From an uncultured Verrucomicrobiota bacterium (GTDB lineage: Bacteria; Verrucomicrobiota; Verrucomicrobiae; Opitutales; Opitutaceae), in contig CAMLNJ010000274.1 in NCBI GenBank assembly GCA_946481225.1, positions 1 to 5,039 of the forward strand: 5,039 nucleotides of DNA. Reading direction: 5' to 3'. The notes under the pieces are model-generated. The model did not search any database and had not been told where the DNA came from. It saw only the letters and a program-made list of their open reading frames with translations. Both the position numbers and the translations under genes were made by a program. This document shows positions 1 through 4,714 of the stretch, one piece after another (the first letter of the stretch is position 1; each line of letters starts with the position of its first letter).

Positions 1-8
1 CGCCGGGC

Positions 9-79
9 GGGGGGGGGGGCCAACCCCAAGCGGGGGGGGGGGTTTCGTTGTGTGTTCCCCCCGCCGCCGCCCCCCCCCC
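9..79. repeat. G/C homopolymer cluster upstream of lolD
   Basis: Two runs of 11 G (9-19 and 32-42) are followed by 6 C (57-62), a CCG-rich stretch and 10 C (70-79). A further 7-G run lies at 108-114. The second G run can pair with the 10-C run across a 27-base loop, and the G runs could alternatively form G-quadruplex structure. The cluster lies 60-130 bases before the lolD start, so it could act as a leader structure or a slippage-prone tract. It could equally be a poorly resolved contig end: run lengths of this kind are where sequencing is least reliable. No upstream gene end can be read confidently through it. Confidence 0.8.
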
Positions 80-141
80 GGTGGGCTCCGCATTTTACAA
101 CGGCGGTGGGGGGGCGGGCCGCTCCCGGTCCGGCGCGTTTC

Positions 142-807
142 ATGAGCGATTTTCCTCTTCTTCAAGCCACCGGGCTGCACAAGAGCTACCTGAGCGGGGA
201 TCGCCGCCTCGAGGTGTTGCGCGGCGTTGATCTCGCGGTGCATGCCGGCGAAAGCGTGTCCATCCGCGGCGAGTCGGGTTCGGGCAAATCGACGTTGCTC
301 AATCTCCTCTCCGGTCTCGACGCGCCTGATCCGGGCGAGCTGCGCTGGGAAGGCGCGACCAGCATCGACGCCGCCCGTCGCGGGCGCCTGCTAGGGCTCG
401 TGTTCCAGGCTTTTTACCTCGTGCCCGAGCTGGATGCGGAGGCGAACGTGCTCCTCGCCGCGCGTCTTCTCGGCAAGGTCGGCACGGCCGAGCGCGAACG
501 CGCGCGAGAGTTGTTGCGCAGGGTCGGACTCGGCGAGCGCGCGCACCATACGCCGGCGAAGCTCTCCGGCGGCGAACGCCAGCGCGTGGCCATCGCCCGG
601 GCGTTGATGAATCGCCCGAAGCTGATCCTCGCCGACGAGCCGACCGGCAACCTCGACGAGGGCAGCGGCGACGCGATCATCGAGTTGTTGCTCTCGCTCG
701 GCCGCGAGGAAGGCTGCGCGCTCGTGCTCGTCACCCACAAGGTCACCCACGCCGACCGCTGCGCGCGGCGTCTATTTTTGCGCGAGGGCGGCTTTCACGC
801 CGTCTGA
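142..807 (+). CDS. lolD: LolD-type ABC transporter ATP-binding protein
   Basis: This is a 221-residue ATPase of the LolD/MacB/FtsE-like group, which powers an inner-membrane permease (LolCDE) that releases lipoproteins for transfer to the outer membrane. All nucleotide-binding elements are visible: Walker [10 protein letters not shown] (43-51), Q-loop with VFQ (87-89), signature [15 protein letters not shown] (141-155), Walker B LILADEP with catalytic E166, D-loop GNLD (169-172) and switch H199. E. coli LolD is 233 residues; this one is slightly shorter, partly in the segment before the Q-loop. The ATG at 142 is chosen because [16 protein letters not shown] matches the family N-terminus. The in-frame GTG at 52 would add a proline- and glycine-rich extension encoded by the homopolymers. 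No Shine-Dalgarno sequence is visible. No permease follows, so a LolC/E partner would have to lie upstream or elsewhere. The exact substrate (lipoprotein or another cargo) is inferred from family resemblance and the lipid A neighbours; MacB-like export is the main alternative. Confidence 0.9.
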   Translation: MSDFPLLQATGLHKSYLSGDRRLEVLRGVDLAVHAGESVSIRGESGSGKSTLLNLLSGLDAPDPGELRWEGATSIDAARRGRLLGLVFQAFYLVPELDAEANVLLAARLLGKVGTAERERARELLRRVGLGERAHHTPAKLSGGERQRVAIARALMNRPKLILADEPTGNLDEGSGDAIIELLLSLGREEGCALVLVTHKVTHADRCARRLFLREGGFHAV

Positions 808-824
808 CTTCCATTCGATTTACG

Positions 825-1823
825 ATGAACCTGTTTTCCTCCCCGAAGCCCAAGGTGAAATGCGGCGTGGCCGGCGTCGGCTCGCTCGGGCAGCATCACG
901 CCCGCATCTACGCGGCGCTGCCGAACGTGGAGTTCATGGGCATCTTCGAGGCCAACGACGAGCGGGCAAAGGAGATCTGCGCGCGGCACAACTGCCGCCG
1001 CTTCGCGAGCATTGAAGAACTCGGGGAGGCTTGCGATGCCGTCTCGGTGGTCGTGCCGACGGATCGCCACGAGCAGGTGGCGCTGCCGCTCCTCGCGCGG
1101 AAGACGCACCTGCTGATCGAGAAACCGATCACGGCCACGCTCGAAGAGGCCGAACGCGTGCTCGCCGCGGCGCAGGCGAGCGGCTGCATCGTGCAGGTCG
1201 GGCACATCGAGCACTTCAATCCCGTGATGAGTTTTCTTGAGAAACACATCGATCGTCCCGGCTATATCACGACCGAGCGCCTCGCGCCGTATACGCCTCG
1301 AGGCACCGAGGTCGGCGTGGTGCTTGACCTCATGATCCACGACATCGGCATCGTGCTGGCGCTGGTGAAGTCGCCGATCCGCAAGATCGACAGCGTCGGC
1401 ATCAGCGTGCTCTCGAAGACCGAGGACATCGCCAATGCGCGCATCGAGTTCGAGAACGGCTGCGTGGCCAACCTCAGCGCCTCGCGCATGAGCCTGAAGA
1501 AAAACCGCGAGATCCGCGTCTTTCAGGACAACGCCTACCTCTCCCTGGATTTCATGAACCAGAAAGGGCACCTCGTGAAAAAGAGCGACGTGATCGCCTA
1601 TGGCCTGAAGGTGAAGGTCGGTCTGGCGAAGCCCGGGGACGCGAGCGAGATTCCCGTCGGCGAGATTCCGATCGAGAAGGACGAGCCGCTGAAGCTGGAG
1701 TTGCAGCATTTCACGGAAAGCGTGGCCGAGTTGAAGCAACCGAAGGTCGGCGCAACGCTCGGCAAGACCGCATTGGAGGTCGCGATCCAGATCTCGGAAC
1801 AGATCAAGGCGGCGAAGCGGTGA
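825..1823 (+). CDS. Gfo/Idh/MocA-family oxidoreductase of the lipid A cluster
   Basis: This 332-residue protein is an NAD(P)-dependent sugar oxidoreductase. An N-terminal Rossmann fold shows GVAGVGSLGQHHAR (14-27) and the conserved EKP (99-101), whose lysine is typically catalytic. VGHIEHFNP (125-133) leads into the C-terminal alpha/beta domain, which carries VVLDLMIHDIG (165-175) with D168, H172 and D173, then the DIANARIEFENGCVANLSASR stretch centred near residues 205-225. This form is familiar from lipid A clusters of other phyla, next to lpxB. GnnA, which oxidises the 3-OH of UDP-GlcNAc before transamination by GnnB in Acidithiobacillus, belongs to the same superfamily and context. That makes a UDP-GlcNAc-type substrate plausible but unproven; no gnnB-like aminotransferase is in the window. 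The gene starts 17 bases after lolD and ends 54 bases before lpxB, consistent with one operon. No Shine-Dalgarno sequence precedes the ATG. Confidence 0.9.
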   Translation: MNLFSSPKPKVKCGVAGVGSLGQHHARIYAALPNVEFMGIFEANDERAKEICARHNCRRFASIEELGEACDAVSVVVPTDRHEQVALPLLARKTHLLIEKPITATLEEAERVLAAAQASGCIVQVGHIEHFNPVMSFLEKHIDRPGYITTERLAPYTPRGTEVGVVLDLMIHDIGIVLALVKSPIRKIDSVGISVLSKTEDIANARIEFENGCVANLSASRMSLKKNREIRVFQDNAYLSLDFMNQKGHLVKKSDVIAYGLKVKVGLAKPGDASEIPVGEIPIEKDEPLKLELQHFTESVAELKQPKVGATLGKTALEVAIQISEQIKAAKR

Positions 1824-1833
1824 AGAGTTTTAA

Positions 1834-1865
1834 CGCAGAGACGCAGAGGCGCGGAGACGAAGGAA
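1834..1865 (+). repeat. 8-base tandem repeat, CGCAGAGA-type
   Basis: Consecutive 8-base units read CGCAGAGA (1834-1841), CGCAGAGG (1842-1849), CGCGGAGA (1850-1857) and a degenerate CGAAGGAA (1858-1865), preceded by TTTTAA. From memory, similar AACGCAGAG repeats are dispersed between genes in several bacterial phyla, including Verrucomicrobiota. Here the array fills most of the 54-base spacer between the oxidoreductase and lpxB. It makes the mRNA purine-rich just before the lpxB ribosome binding site. Its function is unknown; it may be a passive dispersed element. Confidence 0.8.
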
Positions 1866-1867
1866 GC

Positions 1868-1873
1868 GGGAGG
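1868..1873 (+). promoter_or_regulatory. Shine-Dalgarno sequence of lpxB
   Basis: GGGAGG ends 4 bases before the ATG at 1878. It is the only clear Shine-Dalgarno match ahead of any gene in this window, and it fixes the lpxB start. It directly follows the purine-rich 8-base repeat, whose degenerate last unit also carries a GAAGGAA-like purine run. Confidence 0.7.
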
Positions 1874-1877
1874 CATC

Positions 1878-3026
1878 ATGGCTGAGTCGCTGCCATTCAG
1901 ATTCGATGCACCGAAAGACGGTCGCGTGGATCTGCTCGTCATCGCGGGCGAGCACTCGGGCGACGAGCATGCGGCGCGATTGGTCGCGGACCTGCGGGCG
2001 AAGCGGCCCGGCTTGGCGGTCTGTGCGCTGGGAGGGAAACACCTCGCGACGGCGGGCGCGCAGTTGTTGCACGACCTGACGGCGTCGTCGGTCGTCGGCT
2101 TCGTCGAGGTGTTGAAGAACTATTCTTTCTTCAAGGCGCTCTTCGACGAGACGCTGCGCTGGATCGCGGAGCACAAGCCGCGCGCGGTGTGCTTCGTCGA
2201 CTATCCCGGAATGAATCTCCGGCTGGCCGCGGCGTTGAACGAGCGTGGGCTCGCGGCGAAGGCGGGCGGGCCGGTAAAGTTGCTCTTCTATATCTCGCCG
2301 CAGATATGGGCGTGGAAGGCGAAGCGGCGCTTCAAAATGGCGCGGCACCTCGACGCGCTCGCGTGCATCTTTCCGTTCGAAGTCGAGTGTTACGCCGACA
2401 CCGACTTGCCGGTGGAGTTTGTGGGCCATCCGTTTTTGGCGGAGGATTACGAGGCTCCGGTGTGCTACGATTCCGCCGCGCCGGTGCTGTTGTTGCCCGG
2501 TAGCCGCAAGCAGGCGGTCGGGCGGATCTGGCCTGTTTTGCGTGCGGGGTATCTCGCTTACGGGAAGCGGCCGGCGCGGGTGATTTTTCCGAGCGCGGCG
2601 ATTCGCGATGTGGTCGAGCAGGGTGGGGTGCCCAAGGGCGTGGAGCTGATTGCCAATACCGGAGAGCCGGTGGCGGCGTCGGCGGTGCTGACCTCGAGCG
2701 GCACGATGTCGCTGCATTGCGCGATCGCAGGGTTGCCGGGCGCGATCGCCTATCGGGCCAATCCGTTGACTTATCTGCTGGGGCGAATGCTGGTGAAGAT
2801 CCCGTATCTCGGGATAAACAATCTTCTCCTGCGCGAGCCGATGTATCCGGAGTATCTGCAAGGGGTGGCGTCGCCCCAGGCCCTCGCGGCGGAGTTGCGC
2901 GACTGTCTGGAGAATCCGGCGCGAGCGGAGAAAACGCGCGCGCAGACTGCGGCGTTGAAGGCGATCTTGCGGCAGCCGGCGAGCGGGACGGTGGCCGATT
3001 GGGCGTTGCGGCGCGGCGGCTTATAG
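1878..3026 (+). CDS. lpxB: Lipid-A-disaccharide synthase
   Basis: LpxB is a GT-B glycosyltransferase (family GT19) that joins UDP-2,3-diacylglucosamine to 2,3-diacylglucosamine-1-phosphate on the cytoplasmic face of the inner membrane, giving the tetraacyl disaccharide of lipid A. At 382 residues it equals E. coli LpxB in length. Motifs occur in family order: AGEHSGD (23-29), VGFVEVL (73-79), VDYPGMNLRLA (107-117), YISPQIWAWK (138-147), IFPFEVECY (164-172), FVGHPFL (181-187), LLPGSR (205-210), SSGTMSL (273-279) and the NNLL region (314-317). Two positions differ from E. coli: the acidic residue of LPGSRxxE is A213, and the glutamate of SGTxxLE is H280. These may be lineage variants or hint at changed kinetics; the remaining motifs support a functional enzyme. 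The segment between LPGSR and SGT is also somewhat shorter than in E. coli. It is the third gene of the lolD block, and no T-rich terminator hairpin follows it. Confidence 0.93.
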   Translation: MAESLPFRFDAPKDGRVDLLVIAGEHSGDEHAARLVADLRAKRPGLAVCALGGKHLATAGAQLLHDLTASSVVGFVEVLKNYSFFKALFDETLRWIAEHKPRAVCFVDYPGMNLRLAAALNERGLAAKAGGPVKLLFYISPQIWAWKAKRRFKMARHLDALACIFPFEVECYADTDLPVEFVGHPFLAEDYEAPVCYDSAAPVLLLPGSRKQAVGRIWPVLRAGYLAYGKRPARVIFPSAAIRDVVEQGGVPKGVELIANTGEPVAASAVLTSSGTMSLHCAIAGLPGAIAYRANPLTYLLGRMLVKIPYLGINNLLLREPMYPEYLQGVASPQALAAELRDCLENPARAEKTRAQTAALKAILRQPASGTVADWALRRGGL

Positions 3027-3067
3027 CGGGCGCCGTCAGCCCCAAGACTCCTTATTGCAGGCTTTCA

Positions 3068-3300
3068 GTCGGGCGTGGGCGAGCTCGCGCCCCGACGTGT
3101 CGCAAGGGGGGCAACATTGTGTAGAGCCTGGACGTCCCGGCGACGCGCAGCTTGATCTGGAATTCTGCGGCGTGTTCCTGCGCTGGTGGGGGGACGTGGT
3201 TCGCGCCGCCGAGGTCTACTTGGCGGACTTTGTCGACGAAGAGCTCGGCGTTGCGATTCCGATAGCCGCGCTTGAATTTGCCCGGCCTCGCGTCGCAATC
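3068..3300 (-). pseudogene. Possible relic of an Amuc_1102-like coding sequence
   Basis: Read on the minus strand, this stretch gives AELFVDKVRQVDL, then AAEFQIKLRV, then SRLYTMLPP. The Amuc_1102-like protein at 3991-4638 has, in the same order, GEFVDKVRVTLNL (76-88), SAEAVSLEGG (106-115) and FRFYLPP (120-126). The shared FVDKVR is encoded by DNA matching at 16 of 18 bases (TTCGTCGACAARGTSCGC). Spacing is similar though not equal, and no N-terminal signal peptide or C-terminal match is seen. An inverted, decayed partial duplication would explain it, but so would chance: the shared core contains the palindrome GTCGAC, and the comparison was only made by eye. Confidence 0.18.
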
Positions 3301-3472
3301 CGAGCGGCCGCGGACCGAGCCGGACTCGCTGCTGCGGAGAGGGACATGACGAAGCATCCGTCGGGAACGCGGATGAAGAACGGGCCGATCCTCCGCGGCC
3401 GGAAGAGGTTGGCTGGTGCGGGCCTGCTCGGTTGTCCCGACGGGCCCGCTACAGGTGAAGTCCTCCTTTTTG

Positions 3473-3492
3473 GGCCGCCGCGTCCGGCGGCC
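3473..3492. other. Perfect 8-bp GC hairpin
   Basis: GGCCGCCG (3473-3480) and CGGCGGCC (3485-3492) are exact reverse complements around a 4-base loop. A second weaker stem, CGGGCC (3499-3504) with GGCCCG (3512-3517), follows. No T run follows the stem on either strand: the five T at 3467-3471 lie on its 5' side on the + strand. It therefore does not fit a canonical intrinsic terminator, although it could still pause or attenuate transcription between lpxB and the pilus genes. Confidence 0.5.
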
Positions 3493-3827
3493 GAGGGCCG
3501 GGCCGCTCGATGGCCCGCGGGTGTAGTTATTTAATCGATACGAAGGTGCGACGGATGGGGTCGGTGGTAGATCTCGATGGCTACATGGCCCGTGCGTTTG
3601 AGGATGCATCGATGGATGCGGGGCGTAGGCTGGTGCCCGCCCACCGGAGACGCCGCAGCTTTTCTGGATCCACTTTTTCGGAGGGGAGGGCGGCGGCGGC
3701 GGCGCGCCGTAGGGCGGATGACCGGAAAAGACGAGGTGGTTGCGGGACGACGGTGGGAGGTCGGCCGCGGGGACGACGCGACTCATGCATCGGCGGGAAT
3801 GCATCACGTGCCGTAGGCCCTCTGGCC

Positions 3828-3844
3828 TTGGCACATTTTGCCAA
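3828..3844. promoter_or_regulatory. Palindrome TTGGCA-N5-TGCCAA, candidate operator
   Basis: TTGGCA (3828-3833) and TGCCAA (3839-3844) form a perfect inverted repeat around CATTT. An overlapping second one, CATTTT-GCC-AAAATG, spans 3834-3848. The site lies 146 bases before the Amuc_1102-like start, in an otherwise GC-rich gap, and has the symmetry expected for a dimeric repressor or activator. No regulator gene is in the window and no second copy is seen, so operator function is inferred from symmetry and position only. Confidence 0.35.
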
Positions 3845-3990
3845 AATGCGTCCGTATCTTGGCCCTCGTAGGCCGGCGGCCCGTCGTCGAAGACCGGCAC
3901 CGGGGATTTCCTACCCGCAGAGCCCGGAACTGCCCGGGACTTTGTGCGTGACGCTCGGTGCCGCTTGGCCAATCCTCCCACTATCCCCTC

Positions 3991-4638
3991 ATGAAGATAT
4001 CCTCGATCCTCGTGTTTTCTCCGCTCTTGGCGCTCGCCGCGGCCCCGATGCCAGCGCAAGCACAGCCGGCCTCGGTGATAAACGGATCTGCGGAGCAGGT
4101 GGATCTGATCGAGGTGACCGAGGTGAAGTTTCTCGGTGCCAAGATCCTATCGGGCGATACGTGGCTGGAAACGAGTGTTGAGGTGTCCGTCAAACCCGGC
4201 GGCCGGTCTATTTCCGGCGAGTTCGTCGACAAGGTGCGCGTAACGCTCAACCTCGGTTTGGAATCGGGGGAGGGGGCGGCGAAGAAGTGGGCTTTCTATC
4301 GTTCCAGCGCCGAGGCCGTCAGTCTCGAAGGTGGGGCTAAGGCAATCTTTCGCTTCTATTTGCCCCCTGAGGTGCTGAAGCGTGATCGGGTATCCCTTGG
4401 CGAAGCGAACAAGCTGTATGCCGTCGAGTTGGAGGCGGCGGGGAAACCCGTGCAGACAAGCCGTGCCGGTGTTTCTGCGAAGATAACGAGCGAGGACGCG
4501 CGCCGCGTGTTTCTTTCCAGGGTCGTTTCTGAAGGCTCTCGAAACGAGGGAGTCCTTGTCCCGCAACATCTTTCGCCTTTCGCGCACGACGCGCAGCGTC
4601 GTGCGCCGAGTGTCGTGCGCCGGGACGGGCAGCGTTGA
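3991..4638 (+). CDS. Amuc_1102-family pilus-like secreted protein
   Basis: This 215-residue protein starts with a typical Sec signal peptide: K2, a hydrophobic core (about 6-18), and a likely cleavage after AQA (22-24), so the mature form would be periplasmic or outside the inner membrane. The mature part is beta-rich and alternating (EVTEVKFLG, WLETSVEVSV, FVDKVRVTLNL), followed by the diagnostic-looking FRFYLPPEVLKRD (120-132) and NEGVLVPQHLSPF (185-197). I recognise this as the Amuc_1102 family, whose Akkermansia member has an immunoglobulin-like fold and sits in a pilus-associated gene cluster. A PilM-like gene follows 76 bases later, as in that cluster. The ATG at 3991 is chosen because it places the signal peptide at the N-terminus; the in-frame ATG at 3958 would add 11 residues before it. 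There is no Shine-Dalgarno sequence, and the leader is pyrimidine-rich. The last 18 residues (198-215) are encoded by a hairpin and direct repeats and look like a lineage-specific tail. Its exact role in the pilus is unknown. Confidence 0.8.
   Translation: MKISSILVFSPLLALAAAPMPAQAQPASVINGSAEQVDLIEVTEVKFLGAKILSGDTWLETSVEVSVKPGGRSISGEFVDKVRVTLNLGLESGEGAAKKWAFYRSSAEAVSLEGGAKAIFRFYLPPEVLKRDRVSLGEANKLYAVELEAAGKPVQTSRAGVSAKITSEDARRVFLSRVVSEGSRNEGVLVPQHLSPFAHDAQRRAPSVVRRDGQR
4582..4606 (+). other. Strong stem-loop in the 3' end of the Amuc_1102-like gene
   Basis: GCGCACGACGC (4582-4592) and GCGTCGTGCGC (4596-4606) are exact 11-base reverse complements separated by GCA. The stem begins precisely at codon 198 and ends 32 bases before the gene's last base. 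No T run follows, so it is not a standard intrinsic terminator. As RNA it could slow ribosomes, block exonucleases or set a processing point between this gene and pilM. Confidence 0.75.
4598..4621 (+). repeat. 10-base direct repeat GTCGTGCGCC
   Basis: GTCGTGCGCC occurs at 4598-4607 and again at 4612-4621, a 14-base period. The first copy contains most of the right arm of the stem-loop at 4582-4606, so the left arm can pair with either copy. Because the period is not a multiple of three, the two copies are read in different frames: CGT CGT GCG CCG (RRAP) and GTC GTG CGC C (VVR). Confidence 0.7.
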
Positions 4639-4714
4639 GGCCCCGTATTGAGCTGGCTGGCGGTAAGTTTCGGCTTGCTGCATTTTCCTCCTACTGAAAC
4701 ACACCTTTTCCCCT

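Larger units (their letters stand above)
3027..3990. other. 964-base gap without a recognisable gene
   Basis: This stretch separates the lipid A block from the pilus block. Both strands carry long open frames, as expected in GC-rich DNA, but I recognise no family in any of them. In the minus strand a frame stays open from about 4059 down to 3052, the whole gap, with a proline-rich section (about 3640-3780) and coding-like third positions in places. In 3121-3540, G/C content at the three codon positions looked only weakly periodic by eye, so coding is doubtful. An AT-rich island lies at 3523-3543. There is a (CGG)4 run at 3691-3702, next to a GGCGCGCC palindrome at 3701-3708. The promoter of the downstream pilus genes should lie here, but I found no convincing -35/-10 pair. 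Confidence 0.6.

Noticed and set aside
52..141. N-terminal extension of LolD from a GTG at 52
   Set aside because: It would add 30 proline- and glycine-rich residues encoded by homopolymers, while the ATG at 142 gives an N-terminus that fits the LolD family.
391..3045. Long minus-strand frames opposite lolD, the oxidoreductase and lpxB (for example 795-1739 and 1830-2861)
   Set aside because: They are antisense shadows of well-identified genes in GC-rich DNA and show no recognisable domains.
3077..3092. Terminator after lpxB at GGGCGAGCTCGCGCCC
   Set aside because: The symmetry is imperfect, leaving only a 4-bp GGGC/GCCC outer stem in the full fold, and no T run follows.
3055..3534. A 159-codon + strand frame after lpxB
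   Set aside because: It shows no recognisable family, no Shine-Dalgarno sequence and weak codon-position bias. It shares codon boundaries with an equally open minus-strand frame, so neither is supported as a gene.
3785..3805. ATGCATC direct repeats at 3785-3791 and 3799-3805, with another at 3604-3610
   Set aside because: The units are only 7 bases with irregular spacing to the third copy, so chance recurrence is likely.
3828..3842. Sigma-54 promoter, from TTGGCAC and TTGC
   Set aside because: The GG and GC dinucleotides are separated by 8 bases instead of the required 10.
3027..3990. tRNA or other known structured RNA in the gap
   Set aside because: I found no T-loop GGTTCGANTCC-like sequence or cloverleaf arrangement on either strand.
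3510..4181. A 223-codon + strand frame overlapping the Amuc_1102-like gene
   Set aside because: It overlaps the signal peptide and early beta strands of the real gene in another frame, and its product is arginine-rich low-complexity sequence.
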